A stretch of DNA of 64,000 nucleotides from Paraburkholderia bryophila (GCF_013409255.1 NZ_JACCAS010000002.1:372001-436000), one strand, 5' to 3'; counted from the first letter of the stretch, positions 44,790 to 55,250 are shown. Translations and numbers: made by a program. The notes: a model not told the origin generated them from the sequence alone.

Positions 44790-44797
44790 CTTTGCCT

Positions 44798-46258
44798 TTA
44801 CTTCGAGATGACTTCCAGCTCAAGCCCCTTCGTGCGCGGTCCCATCAAACCAATCGCCAGCATCACGATCAGCATCGCGCCGGCAATAAACACGAACACA
44901 CCGGTCGTGCCGAACTGCTTCAACACCGCCGCGATCAGGAACGCCGTAAAAATGGCCGAAAACCGGCTCCACGAATACACGAAGCCCACCGCCCGCGCAC
45001 GAATGCTGGTCGGGAAAAGTTCGGTCTGATACGCATGGAAGCTATACGAAATGATATTGCCCGCAAGCGTCAGGCAAACCCCAAGACTCACCAGCAACAC
45101 CGCGCCCGACGCCTGACTGAACCACAGCCCGCAAACAATATTCACACCGGCCATCACCACGATCACCGTCTTGCGCTCGAAGCGGTCGCCGATAAAAAGC
45201 CCGATGATGGGTCCAATCGGCGCAGCCAGTGCAATCACGCTCGAATACATCAAGCTCGTGGTGATCGTAATGCCCTGCTTGATCAGCAACGTCGGCACCC
45301 AGTTGGCGAAACCGTAAAAACCCACCGTCTGGAAGATGTTGAAGATCGTCATCATCAGCGTGCGGTTGCGGTACGGCGGCACCCACATATCGCGGAAGCT
45401 GCCGCGCGGCGCCACCGGCATCGGCGGCGCGGGCGGCGGCAATTCACGGCCGTATTCGCTGCGCACCTTCGCTTCGAGCGCGCTCATCACGCGGTCGGCT
45501 TCGGCGAGACGCCCTTGTTGCGCGAGCCAACGCGGACTCTCGGGCAACGCACGGCGAATCCACCAGACGAACAACGCACCGTGCGCGCCGATCAATACGA
45601 CCCAGCGCCAGCCATCCAAACCGAGCAAGGTACGCGGCACCAGCAGATACGACAGGAACGCCACCACCGGTACGGCGGTAAAACCCACGGCCTGCTCGCA
45701 AGCGAACGCGCGCCCGCGAATCTGCTTGGGCACCAGTTCGGAGATGTAAGTACCAATCGTCACCAACTCGACGCCGATACCGATACCCGCAACGAAGCGC
45801 CAGAAGTTCAGCCCGGTAGCCGTCTCCTGAAACGCCATCACGACGTTGGCCGCGGTGTACCACAGCAGCGAATACGTAAACACCGCACGGCGTCCGAAGC
45901 GATCCGCCAGAAAGCCGCACGCGATCGTGCCGATAAACAGCCCGCTGAATAGCGCAGCGATGAAACTCGCCACCCCGGTCGAGCCGAACAGACCATGCGT
46001 GGTCGCCGTCAGCAAACCGCTTTTGACGAGGCCAGGCGCGACATAGCCCGAGTACAGCAGATCGTAGAGTTCGAAGAAGAAGCCGAGGCTCAGCAGCACG
46101 ACCAGCTTCCAGATGGAACGCGTGGCCGGAAGCCGGTCGAGGCGCGCGGAAATGCTGCCGGCGTCGAGCAACGCGGCGGGGCTAGCGGTGGCCGCGTCAA
46201 AAGAGGCGACGTCGGGGCTGCGCTGTGCAGCGGACTCGGCGTGATCGGGCGATGCCAT
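44798..46258 (-). CDS. MFS transporter (metabolite/sugar-acid:H+ symporter type)
   Basis: 486 residues with about 12 hydrophobic segments and signatures GFLADRFGRRAVFTYSLLWY and ALPESPRWLAQQGRLAEA, as in the sugar-porter and aromatic-acid symporter branches. Start with AGGAGA upstream. It follows the aconitase-family gene on the same strand by 208 bp, with a palindrome between. The two may form one catabolic unit importing and hydrating a carboxylic acid; this is inference. Confidence 0.87.
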   Translation of the reverse strand: MASPDHAESAAQRSPDVASFDAATASPAALLDAGSISARLDRLPATRSIWKLVVLLSLGFFFELYDLLYSGYVAPGLVKSGLLTATTHGLFGSTGVASFIAALFSGLFIGTIACGFLADRFGRRAVFTYSLLWYTAANVVMAFQETATGLNFWRFVAGIGIGVELVTIGTYISELVPKQIRGRAFACEQAVGFTAVPVVAFLSYLLVPRTLLGLDGWRWVVLIGAHGALFVWWIRRALPESPRWLAQQGRLAEADRVMSALEAKVRSEYGRELPPPAPPMPVAPRGSFRDMWVPPYRNRTLMMTIFNIFQTVGFYGFANWVPTLLIKQGITITTSLMYSSVIALAAPIGPIIGLFIGDRFERKTVIVVMAGVNIVCGLWFSQASGAVLLVSLGVCLTLAGNIISYSFHAYQTELFPTSIRARAVGFVYSWSRFSAIFTAFLIAAVLKQFGTTGVFVFIAGAMLIVMLAIGLMGPRTKGLELEVISK

Positions 46259-46338
46259 ATTGTTTGTCTCCTGTGTCGACCGGAGTCGGCGTGTCGCCCC
46301 GAGCGCTTACCCGGATATCGAATCGCCTGCTCCAGTCC

Positions 46339-46354
46339 GTGCAATGTATTGCAC
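46339..46354. promoter_or_regulatory. 16-bp palindrome upstream of the MFS gene
   Basis: Perfect arms GTGCAAT/ATTGCAC around GT, 80 bp before the MFS start in the gap after the aconitase-family gene. The symmetry is that of a GntR- or TetR-type operator. No regulator gene is adjacent. Confidence 0.5.
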
Positions 46355-46466
46355 GTGATACTGGCGCACCGCCCTGCGGCGCGCCGAAACCAGTCTTGTG
46401 CCGGCCTTCCTTTGATTCGCGCATGACGCGCACCACGATGCCGGGCCGCAAGGTCCGGCGAGCATT

Positions 46467-48443
46467 CTAGCCGCGCGCGCGCTTCAATTGTTCGAAGGTG
46501 GTGATTTTTCCGGCCAGCGCGCTCGCCGCCACCGTGTAGGGACTGGCGAGCCACACGTCGCCCGGTCCCGAACGCCCCGGAAAATTGCGGTTAATCGCGC
46601 TGATCGTCACGTCATTCGCCTCGGCGGATTGCCCCGGTCCGCAATTCGCGCACGACCCGCAACCCGGCATCACGAGCGTCACGCCCGCGCGCTCGAACAC
46701 CGGCAAATAGCCTTGCGCCTCGCAATACATACGCACGGCCATGGTGCCGAATTGCAGAAACAAACGTGTGCCATCCGGTACACGAATGCCTCGCTCGACA
46801 CCCCAGCGCAGCACCTCGTGGTAGTAGTCGAAGTCTTCGCGCTTGCCCGCGGTGCACGAACCGCCATAGGCAATGTCGATCGCGACGTCCTGTTCCAGTT
46901 GTAGCGCCGGCATGCCGTTGCCGGGGTCGCCTGGGCGCGCGAGCATCGGTTCGATCCGGCTCGCGTCGATCCGGATCGTGTCGCGATAGGTCGCGCCAGG
47001 ATCGCTTTTCATCCAGCTTTCCACGCTGAAATCGACGCCGCGCCGCTCCTTCAGAAACGCCGTGGTGCGCGCATCCGGTTCGACAATGCCCGTGAAGCCG
47101 CCCAATTCCGCGACCATGTTCGTCAAGGTCGCACGCTCGTCGACCGACATCGCGCGCACCGCCTCGCCGCCATATTCGAACACGAGGCCGATCGCGCCGC
47201 CCGAGCGGATCGCGTCCATCTGCAGCAGATAGAGCACCACGTCTTTGGCGGTCACGCCTTCGCGCAGACCACCGTCGATCTCGATGCGCAAAGTCTCCGG
47301 CACCTTGCAGCGCACATAGCCCGTCACCCAGCTATTGGCGATTTCCGTTGCGCCCGCACCGAATGCGAGGCAGCCGAGCGCGCCCGAATGCGGTGTGTGC
47401 GAATCGGTGCCGCAGGCCACTTGCCCCGGCAGCGCGTATTGCTCCGCCATCAGCGCATGACAGATGCCTTCGGAGCCGGGCAGCGTGTCGAGCGCGCCGT
47501 GCGAGCGCACCGGGTAGTCGCGCGAGAACGACGTATGCCCTTCCATCAGATTGGCGACGCCCGGCAGTAAACCATCGCGCACGTGCGGAATGCTCTGCGC
47601 CGCGAGCACCAGATGATCCTGAAACGCGACGATGTGATCCGGCTCATGCAAAGGCGCGGGCTTGCCGAACGCGCGATGCATCAGATGCGCGCACATACCG
47701 GTGAAGTAGTCGTGACTGAAGCGCCAGTCGGCGGCGATGAACACGCCGTCGCCACGCCGCGCGTTCGTCATGCCGGGATGCAGATGCCGCGCGATGATCT
47801 TCTCGACCAGCGTCATCGGTTCGGCGCTCAGCGCGTCCGCGTTCGCCGTGGCATTGGCGCTGGCGTCGGCACTGCCCGCCACACGAGGCGCGGGCCAATC
47901 CGCAAACTTGCTATACGCGAGCAAACCGCCGCTGCGAATGATCTGCTGCGTGAGCTCATCGCGGCCTTCGAGAAACGCGTCGATCGGCACGGTCTCGCCG
48001 GACATCAGTCGGTCGAGCACGGAGAAATCGGTCGTGGTGAGAATGCCGATGTTGTCGCAATTCTGCTGGTAGATGCGCTCGAAACTCTCCGCGACGATCA
48101 ACCGGATGCCCGCCGACAACTCCGCCAGCGGGCTCGATTCGCGCGACGAACCCTTGCCGTAGCGCTTGCCCGCAACCGTGATCTGGAAGCCACCGTCTTT
48201 CACCGCATTGCGCCCAATCGGCAGACGCTCGCCGGTCTTGAAGCCGACGTACGGATACTGGCCGAGACGTTCGTCGTAAGTGAGCATCACGGTGACGGGC
48301 GTGATCTCGTCGGTGGAGACGTTATCGCGTAGCGACCCTGCACTGGCGCGCGTGAAGTTGCCGCCGGCCAGTTGCGCATCGATCACCGCGGGGTCTTGAG
48401 ACAGGAACAGCACGCGGCCGTCCAGACGAATCGTATCGCTCAT
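46467..48443 (-). CDS. Aconitase-family hydro-lyase, swivel domain first, single chain
   Basis: 658 residues. The N-terminal ~200 residues form a LeuD-like swivel domain (DNVSTDEITPVTVM; AGKRYGKGSSRESSPLAELS), followed by a LeuC/aconitase Fe-S core: CGTDSHTPHSGALGCLAFGA, IAYGGSCTAGKREDFDY and MPGCGSCANCGPG, providing the three cluster cysteines. The swivel-first order recalls AcnB, but the protein is much shorter than the ~860-residue AcnB. ATG 48443 has AAGGAG upstream. Substrate unknown; it is adjacent to an MFS carrier. Confidence 0.87.
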   Translation of the reverse strand: MSDTIRLDGRVLFLSQDPAVIDAQLAGGNFTRASAGSLRDNVSTDEITPVTVMLTYDERLGQYPYVGFKTGERLPIGRNAVKDGGFQITVAGKRYGKGSSRESSPLAELSAGIRLIVAESFERIYQQNCDNIGILTTTDFSVLDRLMSGETVPIDAFLEGRDELTQQIIRSGGLLAYSKFADWPAPRVAGSADASANATANADALSAEPMTLVEKIIARHLHPGMTNARRGDGVFIAADWRFSHDYFTGMCAHLMHRAFGKPAPLHEPDHIVAFQDHLVLAAQSIPHVRDGLLPGVANLMEGHTSFSRDYPVRSHGALDTLPGSEGICHALMAEQYALPGQVACGTDSHTPHSGALGCLAFGAGATEIANSWVTGYVRCKVPETLRIEIDGGLREGVTAKDVVLYLLQMDAIRSGGAIGLVFEYGGEAVRAMSVDERATLTNMVAELGGFTGIVEPDARTTAFLKERRGVDFSVESWMKSDPGATYRDTIRIDASRIEPMLARPGDPGNGMPALQLEQDVAIDIAYGGSCTAGKREDFDYYHEVLRWGVERGIRVPDGTRLFLQFGTMAVRMYCEAQGYLPVFERAGVTLVMPGCGSCANCGPGQSAEANDVTISAINRNFPGRSGPGDVWLASPYTVAASALAGKITTFEQLKRARG

Positions 48444-48591
48444 GAGCACTCTCCTTCTGCTCACTATACGGCGCGCGCAAGCGCTGCCGAAGTGCCGTTG
48501 CAGCAACGCAGACCTCTCGTTTCATGAGGTTTGCGCATCCTCGTCCCACGTCACGCAGCGCACGAGGCAGCAATTTATTCCGCAGGGCCAG

Positions 48592-48620
48592 TTGACAATA
48601 ATTCTCATTTACCATAAATT
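48592..48620 (+). promoter_or_regulatory. Haem operon promoter with overlapping Fur-box-like sequence
   Basis: TTGACA (48592-48597), 17-bp spacer, TAAATT (48615-48620). Overlapping it, 48594-48612 matches the classical 19-bp Fur consensus at 13 of 19 positions by my count (GACAATAATTCTCATTTAC). It lies about 130 bp before the receptor gene, so iron repression of the operon is expected. Confidence 0.75.
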
Positions 48621-48746
48621 TGTAAGGCTTTATTCATCTTTATCCATCCAATTCACATACACGGTCCGCATTTAATGCGAACTGCCAGCCAGGTGCTTCT
48701 CGTCACCCAGCCAGCTCACGGGCTCGTTTGATCGGGAGAACCACAC

Positions 48747-51047
48747 GTGCATCACCTCAATACAGCGCGACGTCCGCTGTGCACCATGCTGTCCGGCGTA
48801 TTTGGCGTCGTCGGTCTTTGGGCCGCGCAGTCGGCTCACGCAGCAGATAACACGCCGGCTCAGAAAGCCGCCGCGCAACAGGTAGCGCAGGCACCGCAAG
48901 CCGCGTCGGCGGTGCAACTTGCGTCGGGCAGACTGCTCGATCCGGTGACCGTTACCGCCACCCGCACCGCGTCCGCGCAGAGTCGCACGGCCGCGTCCGT
49001 CTCGGTCATCACCGACCAGGACCTCGAAGAACAGCAAGCCGAGAACATCAAGGATGCGCTGCGCTACGAGCCCGGCGTCACGGTGCGCCGCACGCCTTAC
49101 CGGCCCGGCTCGGCAGCCTTGGGCGGCGGTCGCGACAACGATTCGAGCATCAATATTCGCGGCCTCGAAGGCAACCGCATTCTGATGATGGAAGACGGCA
49201 TCCGCCTGCCCTATTCGTTCACGTTCGGTCCGCTCGAATCGGGCCGCGGCGACTACGCGGATCTCGGCACGCTCAAGCGCATTGAAATTCTGCGCGGCCC
49301 GGCCTCGGCGCTGTATGGCAGCGACGGCTTGACCGGCGCGGTGAACTTCCTGACCAAAGACCCGCAGGACCTGCTCGACATCTACAACAAGCCGACTTAT
49401 TTCTCGGTGCGTCCGAGCTATGAATCGGCCGATCGCAGTTTCGGCGCGACCGTGCAGGCAGCCGGCGGCAACGACATGATTCAGGGCATGCTGATCGCCG
49501 ACGGCCGGCGCGGCCACGAAGTGGACAACAAAGGCTCGAACAATTCGGCGACGACGCTGCGCACCACGGCGAATCCGCAGGACACGTATTCCGAAACGCT
49601 GCTCGGCAAGCTGGTCGTCAAACCGACCGCGCACGACACCTTCAAATTCACCGCCGAAACCGTGCGCGAACGGATCGACACGAACGTGCTGTCGGCGATC
49701 AACCCGCCCACCACGCTCGCGCTGACCGGCAACGACAAGCTCGAACGCAATCGCTACAGCCTCGACTACGACTTCAATAACGAGGCCGCGCCGTTTTTCC
49801 AGACCGCGCACGTTCAGGTGTACTACCAGGACGCCTGGCAGGATCAGAACTCGTATGAGAAGCGTGGCTCGTCGGCGTCGCGTACGCGTTTGAGCCACTA
49901 CGGCGAGCGTGTCTTCGGCGGCTCGGCGTTCGCGGAGAGCAACTTCCGCACGGGCATCCTCTCGCACAAGCTGCTGTATGGCGGCGACGGCAGTCTCGAT
50001 CGCGTGACGGCGCTGCGCGACGGTACCGTGCCGGGCGTAGGCGAAGCCGCGTTTCCGAACAAGCCGTTCCCGGATACCGATTACCGCCTGCTCGGCGCGT
50101 TCATTCAGGATCAGATCAGCTACGGCGGCCTGACCGTCACGCCGGGTTTGCGTTTCGACACCTACGCGCTGAACGCGAAAACCGGCGACCCGCAGTATCT
50201 GGGCAAGCCGGTTTCGTCGAGCGACAACGCGTTGTCGCCGCGACTCGCGGTGCTGTACGAAGTGTCGCCCGCATTGATTCCGTACGCGCAATACGCGCAC
50301 GGCTTCCGCGCGCCGTCGCCGGATCAGGTGAACAACAGCTTCGCGAATCCGCTGTATGGCTATACGTCGATCGGCAATCCGAACCTCAAGCCGGAAACCA
50401 GCGACACCATCGAAGCCGGTTTGCGCGGCAAGCTCGGCACCGGCCTCGGCCCGTTGCGCTATAGCGCGGCGATCTTCGCCGGCCGTTATCGCGACTTCAT
50501 CGCGCAACAAGCGGTGAGCGGCAACGGCCGCCCCAACGACCCGACGGTGTTCCAGTACGTCAACTATTCGCGGGCCTCGATTCACGGCCTCGAAGGACGC
50601 GCGGAATGGGCGCTGCCGTATGGCTTCACGGTCAAGACCGCGATGGCCTTCACCAAGGGGAGCGTGGAAGGCGGCACCGGCGCGAATCAGCCGCTCGACA
50701 CCATCAACCCGTTCTCGGCCGTATTCGGCCTTCGCTATGAACCGGGCGAACGCTGGTTCGTGCAAACCGACCTGCTGTTCCAGGCCGCAAAGAAAACCAG
50801 CGACATCACGCCGAAGAACTGCGCGTCGCAAACCTGCTTCGCACCGGGCTCGAGTTTCGTCGTCGACCTGCGCGGCGGCTATCGCTTCAACAAGCACGTC
50901 GTTGCGTATCTCGGCGTGTACAACCTGTTCGACCGCAAGTACTGGAACTGGTCGGACGTGCGCGGCATTGCGGAAACGTCGCCGGTCAAGGACGCTTACA
51001 CCGCCCCCGGCCGCAACGTGTCGGTCAGCATGAAGGTCGACTTCTGA
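48747..51047 (+). CDS. hmuR: TonB-dependent haem receptor
   Basis: 766 residues from GTG with GGGAGA upstream. A signal peptide ends near AHAADN; plug domain LDPVTVTATRTASAQ (TonB-box region) to INIRGLEGNRILMMEDGIRL; C-terminal 22-strand barrel ending MKVDF. The haem-receptor hallmark FRAPSPDQVNNSF and NPNLKPE motifs are present, together with YAQYAHG. It imports haem across the outer membrane using TonB. It is first in the hmuRSTUV operon, under the Fur-box-like promoter. Confidence 0.94.
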   Translation: MHHLNTARRPLCTMLSGVFGVVGLWAAQSAHAADNTPAQKAAAQQVAQAPQAASAVQLASGRLLDPVTVTATRTASAQSRTAASVSVITDQDLEEQQAENIKDALRYEPGVTVRRTPYRPGSAALGGGRDNDSSINIRGLEGNRILMMEDGIRLPYSFTFGPLESGRGDYADLGTLKRIEILRGPASALYGSDGLTGAVNFLTKDPQDLLDIYNKPTYFSVRPSYESADRSFGATVQAAGGNDMIQGMLIADGRRGHEVDNKGSNNSATTLRTTANPQDTYSETLLGKLVVKPTAHDTFKFTAETVRERIDTNVLSAINPPTTLALTGNDKLERNRYSLDYDFNNEAAPFFQTAHVQVYYQDAWQDQNSYEKRGSSASRTRLSHYGERVFGGSAFAESNFRTGILSHKLLYGGDGSLDRVTALRDGTVPGVGEAAFPNKPFPDTDYRLLGAFIQDQISYGGLTVTPGLRFDTYALNAKTGDPQYLGKPVSSSDNALSPRLAVLYEVSPALIPYAQYAHGFRAPSPDQVNNSFANPLYGYTSIGNPNLKPETSDTIEAGLRGKLGTGLGPLRYSAAIFAGRYRDFIAQQAVSGNGRPNDPTVFQYVNYSRASIHGLEGRAEWALPYGFTVKTAMAFTKGSVEGGTGANQPLDTINPFSAVFGLRYEPGERWFVQTDLLFQAAKKTSDITPKNCASQTCFAPGSSFVVDLRGGYRFNKHVVAYLGVYNLFDRKYWNWSDVRGIAETSPVKDAYTAPGRNVSVSMKVDF

Positions 51048-51111
51048 TGCAGCACGCGCACGCCGCCCTCCCCTCTTTCAACCCGCTGTACGGCATTGCG
51101 AGGCACTTATC

Positions 51112-52188
51112 ATGCTGAATTCCGCCCGTCACGATGTAGCTGCATTGACTCAACTGCGTCACGATTTTCAAACTGTGAAAGCCGCGCAGAAACTGCGCAA
51201 CCGTGAGGCCGCGCACGCGCTCGGCATTAGCGAAGGCGAAGCGCTCGCGGCGTTCGTCGGCGAACACGTGGTGCGGCTCGAGCCGAACTTCGTCGAGCTG
51301 TACGAACAGATGCCGCTACTGGGTGCCGTGATGGCGCTCACGCGTAACGAGGCCGCCGTGCACGAGAAAGACGGCGTCTTCGAAGACATGAGTCACGACG
51401 GCACCGTCGGCCTCGTGCTCGGCAGCGCGATCGATCTGCGGGTGTTCTATCACGCGTGGGCCTCGGGTTTCGCGGTGCGCGAAACCACCGCGCAGGGCGT
51501 GCAAAAAAGCCTGCAATTCTTCGACAGGCAAGGTCATGCGGTCCACAAGATTTTTCTGCGCGAGCACAGCAATCACGAAGCGTTCGACGCCTTCGTCGAA
51601 CGCTGGCAAATGCGCGACCAGGCGCCGGGCCTTGCAACGGAAGAAGCGTCCGCGCCGCCCGCTTTGAATCTGGACGGCGATATCGACGTCGCCGCGTTTC
51701 ATGGCGCGTGGGACGCGATGACGGACACGCACCAGTTCTTCGGCATGCTGCGCAAGTTCGGCCTCGCCCGCACCCAGGCCTTGCGGCTCGCCGAACGCCG
51801 CTACGCCTACCCGGTCGCCAACGACGCGCTGCAAGGCCTGCTCGAACGCGCCGCGCAGACCACGCTGCCGATCATGGTGTTCGTCGGCAATCGCGGCATG
51901 ATCCAGATTCACACCGGACCGGTCAGCAATATCCGCATGATGGGCCCGTGGGTCAACGTGCTCGATCCGGGCTTCAATCTGCATCTGCGTGGCGATCTGA
52001 TCGCCAGCGCGTGGGTCGTGCGCAAGCCGACCAGCGACGGCATCGTCACCTCGCTCGAACTGTTCGACGCGAACGGCGAGAACATCGCGATGCTGTTCGG
52101 CGCGCGCAAACCGGGTCAGCCGGAACTCGCCGGCTGGCGCGAACTGATCGACGGCATCGCGCCTCTCGAAGCCGGAGCGGCAGCGTGA
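51112..52188 (+). CDS. hmuS: Haemin-degrading / haem-trafficking factor
   Basis: 358 residues, HemS/HmuS/PhuS family with its two similar halves: first NREAAHALGISEGEALAAFV and then GAVMALTRNEAAVHEKDG; second NRGMIQIHTGPVSNIRMMG and LDPGFNLHLR, which holds the haem-facing His region. It receives haem in the cytoplasm and passes it on or opens the ring. Start is separated from hmuR by 65 bp and its stop overlaps the hmuT start. Confidence 0.93.
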   Translation: MLNSARHDVAALTQLRHDFQTVKAAQKLRNREAAHALGISEGEALAAFVGEHVVRLEPNFVELYEQMPLLGAVMALTRNEAAVHEKDGVFEDMSHDGTVGLVLGSAIDLRVFYHAWASGFAVRETTAQGVQKSLQFFDRQGHAVHKIFLREHSNHEAFDAFVERWQMRDQAPGLATEEASAPPALNLDGDIDVAAFHGAWDAMTDTHQFFGMLRKFGLARTQALRLAERRYAYPVANDALQGLLERAAQTTLPIMVFVGNRGMIQIHTGPVSNIRMMGPWVNVLDPGFNLHLRGDLIASAWVVRKPTSDGIVTSLELFDANGENIAMLFGARKPGQPELAGWRELIDGIAPLEAGAAA

Positions 52189-53093
52189 ACGCGGCCCGCC
52201 TGAACGGGCAGCGGCGCCGCCTGATGCTCGGCGGCGGCGCGCTGTTGCTCGGCGCATTGGCGCCGCGCGCGTTCGCGCAGCCGCCGCGCCGCGTGATCGT
52301 GGTCGGCGGCGCGCTCGCCGAGATCATTTACGCGCTCGGCGCACAAGGCAACGCGACCAGCACGGCCAGCGTGCTGGTCGGCGCGGATACGACCTGCAGC
52401 TATCCGGCTGCGGCACGCGCGTTGCCGAAGGTCGGCTATCAGCGCGCGTTGTCGGCGGAAGGCTTGCTGTCGTTGCGGCCCGATCTGATCCTCGCCTCGG
52501 CCGAAGCCGGGCCGCCCAACGTGCTCACGCAGGTCAAACAGGCGGGCGTGTCGGTCGTATCGTTCGCGGAACAGCACGACGTGGACAGCGTGCGCGACAA
52601 GATCACCGGCATCGCCAAGGCGCTCGACGCGAAGCCGCAGGGCGACGCGCTGCTGACGCGCTTCGACGGCGAATGGCAGCGTGCGCGCGAGGCTGTTGCG
52701 GCCTCCCCGCTCGCGCGCCGCGCGCAGCCGCCGCGCGTGCTGTTCGTGCTGAATCACACGGGCAACAGCGCGATGGTCGCCGGCCAGCACACCGCCGCTG
52801 ACGCGATGCTCACCTATGCCGGCGCGCGTAACGCGATGCAGGGCTTCAACGGTTATCGGCCGCTGTCGGCCGAAGCGCTGGTGAGCGCCGCGCCCGATCT
52901 GATCCTGACCACCGACGAAGGCCTGAGCGCGGTCGGCGGCGCAACGGCGATGCTGGCGAGCCCCGGCTTCGCGGCGACGCCCGCGGGACAGAACAAGCGC
53001 GTCGTCGCGCTCGACGCCTTGTTCCTGCTCGGCTTCGGCCCGCGCCTGCCTGGTGCGGTGACCACGCTGAACCAGAATCTGCAGGAGGCGTGA
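52185..53093 (+). CDS. hmuT: Periplasmic haem-binding protein
   Basis: 302 residues from GTG overlapping the hmuS stop (GTGA). Signal peptide RRLMLGGGALLLGALAPRAF. Class III periplasmic binding protein (two lobes with a long helix): VIVVGGALAEIIYALGA, ADTTCSYPAAARALPKVGYQ (contains the Tyr that binds haem iron in HmuT proteins) and GLLSLRPDLILASAEAGPP. It shuttles haem to HmuUV. The start codon choice also fits the signal peptide length. Confidence 0.92.
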   Translation: MNAARLNGQRRRLMLGGGALLLGALAPRAFAQPPRRVIVVGGALAEIIYALGAQGNATSTASVLVGADTTCSYPAAARALPKVGYQRALSAEGLLSLRPDLILASAEAGPPNVLTQVKQAGVSVVSFAEQHDVDSVRDKITGIAKALDAKPQGDALLTRFDGEWQRAREAVAASPLARRAQPPRVLFVLNHTGNSAMVAGQHTAADAMLTYAGARNAMQGFNGYRPLSAEALVSAAPDLILTTDEGLSAVGGATAMLASPGFAATPAGQNKRVVALDALFLLGFGPRLPGAVTTLNQNLQEA

Positions 53094-54226
53094 TGGAGAC
53101 GGACCTCGTGGCGTCAGCGTCGGGGCAAGGGCCGGTGCAAGGGCCAGCGCCGTCAGGCCGTTATCCGCCGAAGTCGGCCACGCTGGCCGAGCGGCGGCGA
53201 CGCACCGCCCGTCTGCTACTGGGCGCGCTAGCCGTCGCGCTCGGTCTGGCTACGCTCGCGGCGATCTGCATCGGCGCGTATCGCATCAGCCCCGCGCTGG
53301 TGTGGTCCGCGTTGCTCGCGACACCCGCCGACCTGGCCAACGATCCGGCGCTTCAACAGGCGCGCGCGGTCCTGCTGCAAATCCGTTTGCCCCGCGTCGT
53401 GCTGGCGCTGCTGGTCGGCGCGGGCTTCGGCTCGGCGGGCAGCGCGCTGCAGGCGCTGTTTCGCAACCCGCTCGCCGATCCTGGGTTGATCGGCATTTCG
53501 AGCGGCGCGGCGTTGGGCGCCTCCACGCTGATCGTGCTCGGTCCGATGATCGGCGCCTTGAGTCTCGTGTGGCTGCCGGCCGCCGCGTTTCTCGGCGCGC
53601 TGACCGTGGCGGCGCTCGTCTACCGGCTTGCCGCCGCGCGCGGCCGGCTCGCGCTGCCGCTGCTGCTGCTCGCCGGCATCGCGATCAATGCGCTGGCCGG
53701 CGCCGCGATCGGCCTGCTCACCTATCTCGCCGACGACGCGCAATTGCGTTCGCTGACCTTCTGGAGCCTCGGCAGTCTCGGCGGCGCACAGTGGCCGGTG
53801 CTCGGCGCAGTCGCGCCCTTCGTCGTGACCGGCGCGCTGGTGATCGCGCGCAACAGCCACGCGCTGAACGCGCTGCAACTCGGCGAAACCGAGGCGCAGC
53901 ATCTAGGCGTGCCCGCTCAGGCGGTCAAACGCACGGTGCTGGTGGCGTCGGCGTTGGGCGTCGGCGCGCTGGTGTCGTGTACCGGCGTGATCGGTTTTAT
54001 CGGTCTCGTCGCCCCGCATTGCGTGAGGCTCGCCTGCGGTCCCGATCAGCGTGTGGTGATGCCCGGCGCGATACTGCTCGGCGCCACGCTGACCGTGCTC
54101 GCCGATCTCGCGGCACGCACCGTTGCCGCGCCGGCCGAAGTGCCGCTCGGCATTCTGACCGCACTGATCGGTGCGCCCTTCTTTCTCGCGTTGCTGTGGC
54201 GCAGCCGCAGTCAACTCGGTCTGTGA
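53093..54226 (+). CDS. hmuU: Haem ABC transporter permease
   Basis: 377 residues of the BtuC/FecCD family with about ten hydrophobic helices. Signature segments [50 protein letters not shown] and the C-terminal [13 protein letters not shown] 53093 overlaps the hmuT stop and has AGGAGG 4 bases before it. The N-terminal 45 residues are an Arg/Ala-rich cytoplasmic extension before helix 1. Confidence 0.92.
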   Translation: METDLVASASGQGPVQGPAPSGRYPPKSATLAERRRRTARLLLGALAVALGLATLAAICIGAYRISPALVWSALLATPADLANDPALQQARAVLLQIRLPRVVLALLVGAGFGSAGSALQALFRNPLADPGLIGISSGAALGASTLIVLGPMIGALSLVWLPAAAFLGALTVAALVYRLAAARGRLALPLLLLAGIAINALAGAAIGLLTYLADDAQLRSLTFWSLGSLGGAQWPVLGAVAPFVVTGALVIARNSHALNALQLGETEAQHLGVPAQAVKRTVLVASALGVGALVSCTGVIGFIGLVAPHCVRLACGPDQRVVMPGAILLGATLTVLADLAARTVAAPAEVPLGILTALIGAPFFLALLWRSRSQLGL

Positions 54227-54257
54227 GCGATCCAGACTTCCTGACGGAGAGCATCCG

Positions 54258-55097
54258 ATGCTCATGACCAGCCATCTCTCGATCACCCGCGGCGACCGGC
54301 CGATTCTGCGCGATCTTTCGCTGACGGTTAAGCCCGGTTGCCTGACTACGCTGCTCGGCTGTAACGGGGCCGGCAAGAGCACGTTGCTGAAAGCGCTGGC
54401 AGGCGAGTTTCATGGCGGCGGTTCGACGCGGCCGCCGCAGTTGAGCGGCACGACGACGCTCAATGGCGAGTCGCTGGACCGTATGTCGTCGAAGCGTCTT
54501 GCGCGCTTGCGCGCGGTGTTGCCGCAAGCTTCGAACCCGGTGTTTCCGTTCACGGTCGAGGAGATCGTGTTGCTCGGACGCTATCCGCATGCGGCGAGCG
54601 GCGCTGTGTCGCGCAACGATCGGCGGATCGTCGACGAAGCGTTGACACTAGCGGGTGCTGACACGCTCACGGGCCGCGACATCACCACACTGTCCGGCGG
54701 CGAGTTGGCGAGGGTGCAGTTTGCCCGCGTGCTGGCGCAGATCTGGCCGCAAGACGATGACGCCGGCGACGCTCGTGGCACATCGGATCAACCGACCCGC
54801 TATCTGCTGCTCGATGAGCCGACTGCCGCGTTGGACCTGGCACATCAGCATCGCTTGCTGGAGACCGTCAGGGCATTGACGCGCCGTTGGCGAATCGGCG
54901 CGCTGGCTATCGTGCATGATCCGAATCTGGCCGCCCGTTATGCCGATGCAATCGCGTTGCTGGCGGACGGCACGATCATCGCGCAAGGCACGCCGCGGGA
55001 GATCATGCAGCCGGCGTTGATCGAGCGATGCTTCGGGTTCGCGGTGCGGATGCTGGATGCGGGAGATGGGTCGGCGCCGGTGGCGGTGCCGGCTTGA
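54258..55097 (+). CDS. hmuV: Haem ABC transporter ATPase
   Basis: 279 residues. Walker [14 protein letters not shown]-loop [20 protein letters not shown], signature [15 protein letters not shown], Walker [19 protein letters not shown]-loop IVHD. A 20-residue acidic insert ([15 protein letters not shown]) precedes Walker B and occurs in several HmuV proteins. ATG 54258 has GGAGA upstream. It is the last gene of the operon. Confidence 0.93.
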   Translation: MLMTSHLSITRGDRPILRDLSLTVKPGCLTTLLGCNGAGKSTLLKALAGEFHGGGSTRPPQLSGTTTLNGESLDRMSSKRLARLRAVLPQASNPVFPFTVEEIVLLGRYPHAASGAVSRNDRRIVDEALTLAGADTLTGRDITTLSGGELARVQFARVLAQIWPQDDDAGDARGTSDQPTRYLLLDEPTAALDLAHQHRLLETVRALTRRWRIGALAIVHDPNLAARYADAIALLADGTIIAQGTPREIMQPALIERCFGFAVRMLDAGDGSAPVAVPA

Positions 55098-55250
55098 GGT
55101 TTTTGAGCCTCGAATTGAGCGTTCGCCGCCGCGGCGACTCTCCGGGCACAGATGCCGGTTACCAAAGCAAGTATTTTTGAAAGCTATTTGGAACAATATA
55201 AATAATCAAACCCAATCCGCATAAGCAATTTCCCAACTTGCAACTCCTGA

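Noticed and set aside
48672..50897. 741-codon leftward ORF opposite the haem receptor gene
   Set aside because: The receptor frame has signal peptide, plug, FRAP/NPNL motifs and Fur-type promoter; the antisense frame has none of these.
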